Of a stretch of DNA of 64,000 nt, positions 31,861-39,742 are shown one piece after another. The stretch covers positions 84,853-148,852 of the forward strand of contig NZ_MBSO01000010.1 in NCBI RefSeq assembly GCF_001695835.1, read 5' to 3'. Source of the DNA: Ensifer sp. LC11 (lineage in GTDB: Bacteria; Pseudomonadota; Alphaproteobacteria; Rhizobiales; Rhizobiaceae). The notes beneath the pieces are model-generated. The model had not been told where the DNA came from and did no database searches. It worked only from the letters and a program-made list of their open reading frames with translations. The translations under genes were made by a program, and so were the position numbers. The stretch's first letter is position 1; each line of letters starts with the position of its first letter.

Positions 31861-32135
31861 GAGCAGTCATCATAATGTCGATGGCGCTTGTTTTGACAGG
31901 CTGCCAGACGACCGAACCGACGGTCGTCATCAAAGAGGTCGAGCGTCCGGTCGAGATTCCTGATCAGCTACGGAGATGCGATCCTGTCGTGCCCGCGCCG
32001 ATGGCGACCCAGGCGTCGGCCGCGAAGAACTTAAACCGTTACGCTCTCGGGCTTAGGCGCTGCATGCAGCGGCACGACCGGACTATCGAGCTGATCGATC
32101 AACACAACACTACGGTCTCGGGCTCTCAATTTTAG
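31857..32135 (+). CDS. o-spanin lipoprotein (Rz1-like), 92 aa
   Basis: The start is ATG 31857, overlapping the i-spanin stop. The signal MRAVIIMSMALVLTGCQTT ends in a lipobox (LTGC) with the acylated Cys. A Pro-containing stretch follows (PVEIPDQLRRCDPVVPAP). It should sit in the outer membrane and pair with the i-spanin to fuse both membranes at lysis. Its 3' end overlaps the convergent 32110 gene by 26 bp. Confidence 0.8.
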   Translation: MRAVIIMSMALVLTGCQTTEPTVVIKEVERPVEIPDQLRRCDPVVPAPMATQASAAKNLNRYALGLRRCMQRHDRTIELIDQHNTTVSGSQF

Positions 32136-32718
32136 TCGTGCCGGGGCAAAGCCCGTAGGTCTGTTCAACAAGTTCTGAGGGGACATATCGATATCGAAAG
32201 CCAGGCTTCATGCCTCCTTGCGCCGCAATCCATTCACGGATCGCAGGGGCCTCGTAGCGGTACTGGTCGGGCGACAGATAGTAGGAGCCGTCCGGCGCTG
32301 GTTCAGCCGCAGTATGGACGCCCCAAGCCATGTCCCAACCGACGCAGGTTTTGCCGCCGTAGTAGGACACTTGGTCGACTAGGATCGTGCATGCGGAATT
32401 GCAAACATCGCTGCCCTTCACCTGCAGCTCTTTGCCGCTGATCACAAACAGGTAGGCTGTTGCCCTGAATTGCTGGGTATTTCCGCCACCTGTGTACTCC
32501 TTTGGAAGAACGCACGGACTCGTACACTTCGCCGCCCACTTTGCAATTTCACCGCCTTTTTCGGGGTCATTGAGCAGTAGCAAGGTTACCAAGCGGGCAG
32601 CCTGTTGCTTCAGTCCCTTTTGTTCCGCTTTCAGCGCCTCTAACTCCAGGTCTTGAGCAGATGCGAAAGTGGTCGGCAGCAGCGTGAAAATGGCGGCGAG
32701 GAAAATTCTGATGAGCAT
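32110..32718 (-). CDS. Secreted ClpP-fold-like periplasmic protein (lysogenic cargo candidate)
   Basis: A clear signal peptide (MLIRIFLAAIFTLLPTTFASA, cut after ASA-Q) precedes a 180-aa mature protein. The ELQVKGSDVCNSACTILVDQVSYYGGKTCVGWDMAWGVHTA region resembles predicted periplasmic ClpP-like proteins with a (C-x-SACT) turn. Several Cys suggest disulfides. It is convergent with the lysis genes and likely expressed from the lysogen, so it may alter the host envelope. The function is unknown. Confidence 0.55.
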   Translation of the reverse strand: MLIRIFLAAIFTLLPTTFASAQDLELEALKAEQKGLKQQAARLVTLLLLNDPEKGGEIAKWAAKCTSPCVLPKEYTGGGNTQQFRATAYLFVISGKELQVKGSDVCNSACTILVDQVSYYGGKTCVGWDMAWGVHTAAEPAPDGSYYLSPDQYRYEAPAIREWIAAQGGMKPGFRYRYVPSELVEQTYGLCPGTTKIESPRP

Positions 32719-32812
32719 GGTGCGATCCGTTAGTGATCGCCGATCTCTACAAGACGACCGTTGATAATCGAGAAGGCCGAATGCTCAAATTTGATGGATT
32801 GTAGCTGTCATG

Positions 32813-32835
32813 AAAAAGGCCCCGAAAGGGGCCTT
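32813..32835 (-). terminator. Terminator downstream of the minus-strand gene pair
   Basis: AAGGCCCC and GGGGCCTT pair around a TTTC loop (minus strand), with TTTTTC after the stem. It begins at the stop codon of the gene ending at 32834. Confidence 0.8.
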
Positions 32836-33190
32836 ATCGCTTGCGTTTTGGCAGCAGCGCCAGCATGTCCGGGATTTTTGGTTTCGGTGCGGTCCCGGCA
32901 CCCTTCTCGGCCTCTGCCGCTTTCTGGGCAGCGACCTTCGCTTGATATCGCTCACGCCGCTCATCTGCGTAGCAGCCCATGTCCTTGAGCTGTGTGAGAT
33001 ACGCTCTGACATGTGCGTCCGGTGTGCGGATGCGGTCCATCACGTCCGCCGTTAAACGAGCCCGGTTAACCAGGTCATCAGATCGCACGTAGAGCCCGGA
33101 CCGGTCGGTGGAAGGGAATGGCACTGTTGAAGCAAATGGCTTCTCCATAATCTGCCCGTCTTTAGCATAAATCATGAAGTATCTCCTCAT
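32834..33190 (-). CDS. Hypothetical prophage protein, 118 aa
   Basis: The ATG at 33190 overlaps the stop of the upstream gene (ATGA). A second in-frame ATG at 33175 follows GAGGAGA and is an equally good start. The product has a strand-rich N-terminus (MIYAKDGQIMEKPFASTVPF) and an Ala/Lys-rich helical tail. No domain is recognised. It forms an operon with the 33187-33873 gene and ends at the terminator. Confidence 0.5.
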   Translation of the reverse strand: MRRYFMIYAKDGQIMEKPFASTVPFPSTDRSGLYVRSDDLVNRARLTADVMDRIRTPDAHVRAYLTQLKDMGCYADERRERYQAKVAAQKAAEAEKGAGTAPKPKIPDMLALLPKRKR

Positions 33191-33873
33191 GCCGCAACCC
33201 TCCCGTAAACATGGTTTTCGAGGCGTGCGACCATCTTCCGGGTTGGTGTGGTGTGCTCGTATTTGTCTTCGGTCAGATATCCGAGCAGCTTGTAACTATC
33301 GACATCGAAAAGGTCTGCGACCTCTGCCAGGGAAACATGATTCCGGAAGATCGGCTGACGAAAGCGCGATCTGAGCTGTTCATTCTCTGTCAGTACATGA
33401 CCAGTTTTTCCGAACGGTCGTATCGTGTAGTTCCTCGCGTCGGCCACGAATTGGCCGTATGCGGGACTTGTCACGGTCATCACGACACCCTGGTCGCGTT
33501 CGTGGAGTTCGAAGGCCTGCGGCGTGTAGCCCGGCGAACGGCGGACGTAGGGCGGAATTGCCACTTTTTTGCCGGTCTCGATTTCCTCTTTTGCCTTCAG
33601 AGCGTCGGCCTCGGTCCACCTTGCTCGCTGAACGTCGCGCTCGATGATGAGCTTGACCATGTCTTCGGCGGGCATCAGGCGAGAAGCCGTCGTCGACAGG
33701 TCCGCGCGATACTGACGGACGGTCTGCGGCGATTTTCCGATAATCCGAGCGACGACGCTCGGCTTCGTGAGATGACGTTTGCGAGCGTCGAACGAACGAG
33801 TATTGACGCACTCGCAATAGTAATGCGTGAGGTTTTTAATCTCCTCCGGCGATGTAGAAATGTTAATGAGCAT
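33187..33873 (-). CDS. Putative phage regulator with HTH, 228 aa
   Basis: The start is ATG 33873 after GGAGATCGTC; an upstream ATG exists at 33924. A helix-turn-helix-like segment lies at about residues 34-56 (KPSVVARIIGKSPQTVRQYRADL), as in ParB/KorB-like or phage regulators. The remainder is helical with a C-terminal VSLAEVADLFDVDSYKLLGYL segment, possibly a second DNA-reading or dimer element. Its upstream gap holds a perfect palindrome (33931-33947), which suggests self-regulation or control of the divergent gene at 34081. Confidence 0.5.
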   Translation of the reverse strand: MLINISTSPEEIKNLTHYYCECVNTRSFDARKRHLTKPSVVARIIGKSPQTVRQYRADLSTTASRLMPAEDMVKLIIERDVQRARWTEADALKAKEEIETGKKVAIPPYVRRSPGYTPQAFELHERDQGVVMTVTSPAYGQFVADARNYTIRPFGKTGHVLTENEQLRSRFRQPIFRNHVSLAEVADLFDVDSYKLLGYLTEDKYEHTTPTRKMVARLENHVYGRVAA

Positions 33874-33930
33874 GACGATCTCCTTTCGTAAGAAAATTGT
33901 TCTCGAAGGAAAGGAGAAGATCAAGCTTCC

Positions 33931-33947
33931 GTATATGGATCATATAC
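33931..33947. promoter_or_regulatory. Palindromic operator in a divergent intergenic region
   Basis: GTATATGGATCATATAC has two perfect 7-base arms around GAT. It lies 58 bp before the regulator start (33873) and 134 bp before the divergent 34081 gene, the place expected for a repressor operator. Confidence 0.55.
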
Positions 33948-34080
33948 AAAGATACTTTTTCAGCCTTACGTTACCTGCGCCCGTCAACTAACTTTTTTAT
34001 TTCTGTCGGCGGATTGAGTTGTCCTATGCAAGTTAATACCGAAAGATTTTGTCAGCACTCAATACGAAAGGAGATGAGAG

Positions 34081-34638
34081 ATGCTGGCAGCGATTTTTCG
34101 AGCGATAGCAATGGCCCTGCAGAGTGTGTGGTGGCTCCTAATGCAAGGCGGTCACGCCATCGACTGGACAATCAACAAGCTCTTCGGCGGTGGCGGACCT
34201 GCGCCTGCACCCGTGCCGAATTTGAAGATAGCGTTGGACGATCCGGAAGAGAAAATCGTCCAGGCGCAGGAAATGGTAAAGGGTGTGGTTCGAGCGGCAG
34301 AGACAATCAGCAAGATGAGTCCGGCTATCCAGGCTCAGGTGTTTGCGAGCATGCCCGCAAAGGATCGCGGACTTGCTGACCTTAGCCTGCTCTCCGATGA
34401 TCAGGTGGATTGGCTTAATGGTTTGGTGGAAGGTCAGCTGAGGATCGTCGCGGAATCTTCGGAACGGCGCGTTGAGGCTGCCTTAAACGGGGATCGCAAC
34501 TCGCTGCCTGCCATTCTGTCGGTGGGGCAGCCAGACCCGGAATCGGAAACCGCTCTAGCAGCTAGAATCGCAGCTAAACGTCTTGGGAATCTTGCACCGA
34601 CGCCCTTCTATACCGCACCGGTCCACACTATTCAGTGA
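34081..34638 (+). CDS. Membrane-anchored hypothetical prophage protein, 185 aa
   Basis: AAAGGAGATGAGAG precedes the ATG. Residues 1-36 are apolar (MLAAIFRAIAMALQSVWWLLMQGG) and followed by FGGGGPAPAPVP. Then comes a soluble helical domain. It is the only plus-strand gene in this arm and is divergent from the HTH gene. The 3' end overlaps the convergent 34632 gene by 7 bp. No family is recognised. Confidence 0.5.
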   Translation: MLAAIFRAIAMALQSVWWLLMQGGHAIDWTINKLFGGGGPAPAPVPNLKIALDDPEEKIVQAQEMVKGVVRAAETISKMSPAIQAQVFASMPAKDRGLADLSLLSDDQVDWLNGLVEGQLRIVAESSERRVEAALNGDRNSLPAILSVGQPDPESETALAARIAAKRLGNLAPTPFYTAPVHTIQ

Positions 34639-34952
34639 CGCGTCAGGCGGCGGCCGATTTCCTTCCGCCGCCGCTGCCGTTCGCGCCTGAGACCACGGAC
34701 GATGGTCTCAAGGTACCCCGGCTCTTCAGCGAGCCAGTGTGCATAGTGCCGCCAGGCCAATTCTTCGAGTTCTTCGCGCTCGAAGTCCTCTCCGGTCATG
34801 CTTGCCAGTTCCTCTTCATTGAGGTCATCAAGCCGGATGTGCTGAATTTCTCGGTAGATGTCCGAGATTTTCCTGTAACCGGTGGCCACAAGGACCTCTT
34901 TGATGGACAGCTCACCGTCAAGCCATGCATCCAGTGCGCAATCGACGTCCAT
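34632..34952 (-). CDS. Hypothetical acidic-basic protein, 106 aa
   Basis: The N-terminal 60 residues are acidic (MDVDCALDAWLDGELSIKEVL ... DDLNEEELASMTGEDFERE), the C-terminal 20 strongly basic (GLRRERQRRRKEIGRRLTRH). It shares the strand of and is 1 bp from the 34954 gene, so the two are an operon. The family is unknown. Confidence 0.5.
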   Translation of the reverse strand: MDVDCALDAWLDGELSIKEVLVATGYRKISDIYREIQHIRLDDLNEEELASMTGEDFEREELEELAWRHYAHWLAEEPGYLETIVRGLRRERQRRRKEIGRRLTRH

Positions 34953-34953
34953 G

Positions 34954-35286
34954 TTAAGCAGCCTTCACCTTGTTCGCCGCAGCGAGGCGGCGTGCGCTCT
35001 CGTAATGGGTACGAGCGGCAGCTTCCAGCCGTGTGTTCTGAGCACGCAGGCGCTCGATCTCAGCTGCCTGCTGAGCTGCGACAGCTACGAGCCTGTTCGC
35101 ATAGTCGATGAGTTGGTCGACCTGAGCGCGGAGCTGGTGTGACGACGCATCCTCGCGAGCAGCCCGCATCGCCTGAAGACCGGACATGTGCGCGTTCACG
35201 GCACCGGAGGCGAGCATGCCGAAAATCAATGCCGTCTGGCCAGCCGCGACACCTGCAGGATTCTTTGACGTGAACAAGTTCGACAT
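34954..35286 (-). CDS. Coiled-coil hypothetical protein, 110 aa
   Basis: The start is ATG 35286 (MSNLFTSKNPAGVAAGQTAL), preceded by AAGGAGCTGGCA; the ATG at 35301 is too close to that Shine-Dalgarno. An apolar patch (ALIFGMLASGAVNA) precedes a long coiled coil (LRAQVDQLIDYANRLVAVAAQQAAEIERLRAQNTRLEAAAR). The AT-rich upstream area with the 17-bp inverted repeat may carry its promoter. Confidence 0.5.
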   Translation of the reverse strand: MSNLFTSKNPAGVAAGQTALIFGMLASGAVNAHMSGLQAMRAAREDASSHQLRAQVDQLIDYANRLVAVAAQQAAEIERLRAQNTRLEAAARTHYESARRLAAANKVKAA

Positions 35287-35412
35287 TGCCAGCTCCTTCA
35301 AAATTCAACGCGATCACGTTGGGTTGATTTCGTAAACAACCTACTAAGAACACAATTAAACACAATATACATCGGACGATTTTCTGAAAGAATGTGGACG
35401 AGATCATGTATT

Positions 35413-35459
35413 TGTTACAAATGTCGGTAGCAACGCATTTGATACCGACATTTGTAACA
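35413..35459. promoter_or_regulatory. Perfect 17-bp inverted repeat with a 13-base spacer
   Basis: TGTTACAAATGTCGGTA (35413-35429) and TACCGACATTTGTAACA (35443-35459) are exact inverse copies. The element lies in an AT-rich gap upstream of the 35286 minus-strand gene and downstream of the zinc-ribbon gene. It has no T-run, so a protein-binding site (operator, partition or recombination) is more likely than a terminator. The binding protein is unknown. Confidence 0.65.
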
Positions 35460-35517
35460 TCAGCAAGCGCTGATAATCTGCATGTTATAGGCATGAGTGA
35501 AAACGATAACTTCTGGG

Positions 35518-35721
35518 TTATCGCCTTACTTTGGCAGTTTGCAACGTGTTACCGCGCTTATTGCCGCAATCTGTGCACCGGAGCTTAGACGGCAAGCTTA
35601 CAAGCAGTACCTTCCGGCCGAACCGTCTGCCTATCTCGCTTCGATCTACCCAGCCTTTATGCTGACACCTGGAGCATTTCCCGCCCAACAAGTACCACTC
35701 TTCTAGCTGATCGAGTGTCAT
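35518..35721 (-). CDS. Small zinc-ribbon protein, 67 aa
   Basis: Two Cys pairs, CSRC (residues 16-19) and CTDC (residues 49-52), are spaced as in a zinc ribbon. Basic residues between (RSEIGRRFGRKVLLV) fit nucleic-acid contact. Such short proteins are frequent in rhizobial phages and genomes. Its targets are unknown. It lies downstream of the 36288-35774 pair on the same strand. Confidence 0.55.
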   Translation of the reverse strand: MTLDQLEEWYLLGGKCSRCQHKGWVDRSEIGRRFGRKVLLVSLPSKLRCTDCGNKRGNTLQTAKVRR

Positions 35722-35773
35722 GCGATCCGCTTCTGTCTGATTGAATGCGGCCGCTCCCGCCGCCCGGGCGGCC

Positions 35774-36064
35774 TCATTGAAGAGGGGGCGGTGGGTCCGT
35801 CGCTTTCTCGGCGCTCATCCGGTATCGACCGTTGAGATGGATCAGGATTTTTCCGGGACGTTGTTGCAACGCCTCGCGATAGGCGCTCATCGAGACATTG
35901 AAATCGGTCGACCGGGATATCGTCTCCAGGAGAGTGCCGCCAGCTTCAGGAGCGTCATCCCAAACCTCGATTCGGAACAGGTGCTGCGTCGATCCCCAGT
36001 CACCCTCACCGACCTTCGGTCGTGGGTTCTCACGGATGAGGTCGATGCCCTTCCGGTGTTTCAT
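35774..36064 (-). CDS. Hypothetical prophage protein, 96 aa
   Basis: Its ATG overlaps the stop of the upstream gene (ATGA), so it is translationally coupled. It contains a strand/helix mix (FRIEVWDDAPEAGGTLLETISRSTDFNVSMSAYREAL) and a Pro-rich end. Nothing catalytic is visible. Confidence 0.5.
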   Translation of the reverse strand: MKHRKGIDLIRENPRPKVGEGDWGSTQHLFRIEVWDDAPEAGGTLLETISRSTDFNVSMSAYREALQQRPGKILIHLNGRYRMSAEKATDPPPPLQ

Positions 36065-36288
36065 GATCGCTCATACCGTGGCTGCCAACCACGACCGATG
36101 CCACGCCCCATCAAGCAATTCGCGGTGTAAAGCTCGCCCCTCAAGAATGCCGCATCTGCCAAAAGTTCTCGGATCGCGGTTCGAACATCGCCTTCGTAGT
36201 GTTCGAGGACAGCGTCAACCAATTCCTCCGGAACTTCGGACACCGCAATAGGCTCTTCGGCCGCCTTTTGAAGGGGCTGCGCGGACAT
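36061..36288 (-). CDS. Hypothetical prophage protein, 75 aa
   Basis: The product is acidic and helical (VPEELVDAVLEHYEGDVRTAIRELLADAAFLRGELY). It is first gene of the coupled pair 36288-35774; the upstream gap to 36442 holds no evident gene. The family is unknown. Confidence 0.5.
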   Translation of the reverse strand: MSAQPLQKAAEEPIAVSEVPEELVDAVLEHYEGDVRTAIRELLADAAFLRGELYTANCLMGRGIGRGWQPRYERS

Positions 36289-36442
36289 TAGTCACCTCAT
36301 GAGAACTCTAGGATTTTGATATTCTTTTTACCGAATATGTTCCTATTTTGTTCTCGTAACGGTGGGGAGTCAATGGCGAGATTAATTAGATCACTTGTTT
36401 CCGAGCAGAAACCGATAGACGGCAGCGAGAAGCTACTAGCAA

Positions 36443-37450
36443 TTACAGGTCTAGGTCAGGAATCTCAGGCGTCTGAGCGATTTGCCGAGCAAGCTTTTGC
36501 TGGGCCACCTTCTGGGACAGCCTCGATTCGAACTCGGGCATCGTCGTTGGGACACCGGCAGTCAGCCCGACGACAGAAGCTTCCAACGTCGTCAGCACGA
36601 CTTTTTCTACGACCAAAACCGCTTTTCCGGGATCAACATTCTCGTCATAGTTCACTACCACCCAGACGATATCGCAATTGCTCACGTGATCGACGGTTTC
36701 CATGGGGGCCATGGCGTCAAGAAATGGCTTGTCGATGATTACGACCATTTTCTTGCCCCACCGTCGCAGGCTTGGCACCTTGATCTGCAACTGTGGCATG
36801 AGCCGCTTCGGACCGCTGCTTCGGAAATCTGGTCGCCTTGCTGCGCCAGGCATTGGAATCCCATTGCCGCTGTAGTTTTTTATTACCTCGTAGTCCCGGG
36901 ACATTGAGCCGCCTGAAAAATAAACGGCTTGCATCTCGACGGCGCACCATTCGAGTGGATCGCGATCTGGATGGACAAAGACGAGATCGATCTTCCCGAC
37001 ATCTTCGCTATCGGGCTGTTCGCCAGCCGCCTCGTTTACGAGGTCGACGTCATCACCAGCGACTGGAGCGGCAGTTACTCTCCTGAGAAACGCGATCTCT
37101 TTAACGACGACCGGGTCGTCGGTCCGAATTAAGCGGCTACCGATCTCTTTGATAACAGTACGATCTTCCAGGAAACGGTTTGGACAGGTGGCGGTCAGTG
37201 GACCGAATCTTAGCTGCCCGTCCTCTTGTTCCGTAAAATTCCTGATCGAGCACACACCGCCTTTTTTCGAACACTTGATGCTCCCGCGCGGGGCGAGATC
37301 AGGCACCGCAGCTAGAAACGGGCAGTCGGGAATCGGACTCGGATTGAGATAGGCAGCTCGCTCGGTCGACCCGATATTCTTGTAGAGCTTCCCATACCAT
37401 TCGCCGATGCCGTACTTGGCTTGATCGGTAGCACGAGGCCGTCGCGCCAT
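36443..37450 (-). CDS. Restriction endonuclease, NotI family
   Basis: The 335-aa product carries the Cys cluster of the NotI family: CPFLAAVP, IKCSKKGGVCSIRN and TCPNRFL (about residues 43-95), where NotI binds a metal. The later DPLEWCAVEMQAVYFSGGSMS matches the E-x-Q nuclease segment of NotI. The start overlaps the stop of the methyltransferase gene (1 bp), so the enzyme is made from the same mRNA. It should cut unmodified DNA at a site protected by the linked enzyme. The exact site cannot be read from the sequence. Confidence 0.75.
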   Translation of the reverse strand: MARRPRATDQAKYGIGEWYGKLYKNIGSTERAAYLNPSPIPDCPFLAAVPDLAPRGSIKCSKKGGVCSIRNFTEQEDGQLRFGPLTATCPNRFLEDRTVIKEIGSRLIRTDDPVVVKEIAFLRRVTAAPVAGDDVDLVNEAAGEQPDSEDVGKIDLVFVHPDRDPLEWCAVEMQAVYFSGGSMSRDYEVIKNYSGNGIPMPGAARRPDFRSSGPKRLMPQLQIKVPSLRRWGKKMVVIIDKPFLDAMAPMETVDHVSNCDIVWVVVNYDENVDPGKAVLVVEKVVLTTLEASVVGLTAGVPTTMPEFESRLSQKVAQQKLARQIAQTPEIPDLDL

Positions 37451-38580
37451 CAGGCAACGGCCTTGTCTTTGACAAGCGAAGAGTCGATTTCGAGCAGCTT
37501 CTCGGCAACCGCTTTACCCAGAAGAGGCGGAACGGCATTGCCGACCTGAACATACTGCTCCGTCCTCGACCCAATGAATTCGAAGGAGTCAGGAAAGCTC
37601 TGCAACCGCGCAGCCTCGCGAACCGTAATGGCGCGATCCTGCTCGGGGTGGATGTATGCTCCCCAATGCACGTCGCATTTGGTCAGGATGGTGCAGGAAA
37701 GGTCTGTCTTACGCGGACGTCCGTAGCGCTTTGTATGATCTGACCGTTTGGCCCTTTTCATGCCTTCTGGCAGTAGATCAAATGGGATGTCGCGCCAGGA
37801 CCCGCCTGCCGGAATGTGCTTCATCCGTTCGAGATTAATCCCGCCGAGCTTCGGAGCAGAGTGATTCGGCGCAGTTTTCCGGTTTCCACGGAGCTGAGCC
37901 TGATATGGGTTTTGAGGAGCTGCTGCATATTTCTGCAGCACTTCCTTGCCGCCATTCTCTACCGGAGGCAGATCACCAATCGCGTCCCAAATAGTGACGA
38001 GGGGCTTCAAATCTTTCCCGTGCGTCGGCGAGGGAAACAGGATAGGTGCGCCAATCCTGTTGGCGATAAAGAATATGCGGCGACGCTCCTGCGGAACGCC
38101 ATATTCCTCCGCCTTCAAAATTTTGAAGTCGACTTCATAGCCAAGGCTTTTCATGCCTTCCTTGATCTCGCGGATGATGCCGCCATCAGCAATCGATGTA
38201 AGACCAGCAACGTTTTCCATGACGAGCCATCGCGGCTTCAGGCCTTTCACGATGCGAAGGTATTCGCGGAACAGCCCAGCTCGCGGATCGTCAACGCCGC
38301 GTTGATGATTGTAGACGGAATAGCCCTGACATGGAGGACCTCCGACCAGAACATCGAGTTGGCCTGGCTTCAGACCAGTAACTCTAAGGAGATGAGCGAC
38401 CGTGACGTCTTGAATGCGCCCGCCGATGAAAGTCGCTTCTGGGTGGGTAGCTGCAAACGTTTTTCCGGCAGTGTCGTCAAAATCGCACCCGGCAAGAACC
38501 TGAAAACCAGCTTGCCGAAAGCCCTCGCTTAGCCCGCCTGCGCCGCAAAATAGATCGACGACCGTTCCCGCGTGGGTCAT
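37450..38580 (-). CDS. DNA (cytosine-5) methyltransferase
   Basis: All main motifs are present in order: I VVDLFCGAGGLSEGF, IV GGPPCQGYS with the catalytic Cys, VI MENVAG, VIII QERRRIFFIA, IX REAARLQSFP, and X QVGNAVPPLL. The protein is 376 aa and complete. A target-recognition region lies at about residues 190-310. It methylates cytosine and protects host and prophage DNA from the downstream endonuclease. AGGTGAGCTG precedes the ATG. Confidence 0.95.
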   Translation of the reverse strand: MTHAGTVVDLFCGAGGLSEGFRQAGFQVLAGCDFDDTAGKTFAATHPEATFIGGRIQDVTVAHLLRVTGLKPGQLDVLVGGPPCQGYSVYNHQRGVDDPRAGLFREYLRIVKGLKPRWLVMENVAGLTSIADGGIIREIKEGMKSLGYEVDFKILKAEEYGVPQERRRIFFIANRIGAPILFPSPTHGKDLKPLVTIWDAIGDLPPVENGGKEVLQKYAAAPQNPYQAQLRGNRKTAPNHSAPKLGGINLERMKHIPAGGSWRDIPFDLLPEGMKRAKRSDHTKRYGRPRKTDLSCTILTKCDVHWGAYIHPEQDRAITVREAARLQSFPDSFEFIGSRTEQYVQVGNAVPPLLGKAVAEKLLEIDSSLVKDKAVA

Positions 38581-38606
38581 GTCAGCTCACCTCCGAATCA
38601 ATCCCT

Positions 38607-38635
38607 TGTTCTTTTCTTAGTACAAATCAAGAACA
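38607..38635. promoter_or_regulatory. Inverted repeat upstream of the methyltransferase gene
   Basis: TGTTCTT (38607-38613) and AAGAACA (38629-38635) form a dyad 27 bp upstream of the methyltransferase start. It might control the modification gene. No C-protein gene is visible nearby, so this is tentative. Confidence 0.3.
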
Positions 38636-38690
38636 TTAATGAAAAACCCTATACGAACAATTGAGTCTCTGGAATGGCACGGGGGGCAGA

Positions 38691-39155
38691 TCAGGAACGT
38701 TTTCCAAGGTCACGTAAGCCTCGCGCAAGCCCCAGGAACTCCTGCACGCGCTCGGCGACCTTGTTGATTTCCTTCAGCTCGCATTCCCACAACACCAGGG
38801 TCTGCCAGCCAGCATCGTGAAGGGCCATTGCGTTACGCGCGTCTCGATCCAGATTGCGTTGAAGCTTCGGTCCCCAGTAATCTAGATTGGTCTTGGGTGC
38901 TTTGGCGCGGCGGCAGGAAGGATCGTAATGCAGGTGAACGTGCCAATAGCAACCGTGCACCATGATCACCTTCTTTCGGCCCGGAAAAACGAGATCAGGC
39001 TTCCCCGGCAAGCTTTTGCCGTGAAGCCGATACCGATAACCAAGCGAGTGGACCAGCCGCCTGACAAGCATTTCCGGCGCTGTATCAGCGCTCTTGATCA
39101 ACGCCATGTTCCAGCTGCGTTGGTCAGGTGGCCCTATCCGAGGGCGAGGGCTCAA
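38691..39155 (-). CDS. vsr: Very short patch repair endonuclease (Vsr)
   Basis: The 154-aa product shows the Vsr layout: PDQRSWNMALIKSADTAPEMLVRRLVHSLGYRYRLH, GKPDLVFPGRKKVIMVHGCYWHVH with the catalytic Asp in KPDLVF, and a zinc-site region with CRRAK. The family nicks next to T in T:G mismatches left by deaminated 5-methylcytosine. It lies upstream of the methyltransferase on the same strand, which matches the expected link. Confidence 0.9.
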   Translation of the reverse strand: MSPRPRIGPPDQRSWNMALIKSADTAPEMLVRRLVHSLGYRYRLHGKSLPGKPDLVFPGRKKVIMVHGCYWHVHLHYDPSCRRAKAPKTNLDYWGPKLQRNLDRDARNAMALHDAGWQTLVLWECELKEINKVAERVQEFLGLARGLRDLGKRS

Positions 39156-39226
39156 CTCTCATTCCTTTCCGGCGGGCTCGGCGACCTCTCGATTCGTGCG
39201 CCTGCATCTTGCCTCGCGTATGGTCG

Positions 39227-39742
39227 CTATTTGAACAACGGTTGCAGCATCGTACCGAAATCTGGCGGCTGAAGACCAGCAATACCCCGAAGCACGTTGG
39301 CCAGTTCGTGTGCCTTTTTGCCCGTCACCTTGACGGCTTCTTCGCCGCCGAATGGATTGCCTTCGAAATGGATCGCGTATCGGGAATTGACGGCCTGAGC
39401 CTCGCATTCGGTCAAAAACGTCATGGCGCGGTAAGCAACCTTCGGATCAACTGAATGCCAGTCGACGTCATCTGGATATGTCGGTGGGTCTGGAGGCGTC
39501 AGTTGAAGAGGTACTTTTGTCTGCCCGTAGTGGGCGTCCGATGCGTCGAGGAGTTCCGCACAGCTGATAGCGTACGATTCCAGAGCGGCGGCAAGTCGCA
39601 TACACAGATAGATTCGGCTGCGTTTGCGGTTGGCTCGGCCTCGGAGGAAGTCGACGGTGGTCGAGGTTAAGCCTGACAAGATGCCCGTGCTAACCACTAG
39701 GCCTATAATTTCTCTCGTCGTCCAGATTGCCTCGTCAGCCAT
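39227..39742 (-). CDS. Hypothetical membrane-anchored protein at the prophage end, 171 aa
   Basis: The start is ATG 39742 (MADEAIWTTREIIG), preceded by AGGGGCGG; longer ATGs exist upstream. One membrane span (IIGLVVSTGILSGLTSTTVDFL) near the N-terminus is followed by RGRANRKRSR and a soluble domain. It is the last gene before the tRNA junction. The family is not recognised; an exclusion or regulatory role is possible but unproven. Confidence 0.5.
   Translation of the reverse strand: MADEAIWTTREIIGLVVSTGILSGLTSTTVDFLRGRANRKRSRIYLCMRLAAALESYAISCAELLDASDAHYGQTKVPLQLTPPDPPTYPDDVDWHSVDPKVAYRAMTFLTECEAQAVNSRYAIHFEGNPFGGEEAVKVTGKKAHELANVLRGIAGLQPPDFGTMLQPLFK

Noticed and set aside
35757..35772. GCCGCCCGGGCGGC palindrome as terminator
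   Set aside because: It has no T-run on either strand and may just reflect GC-rich sequence.
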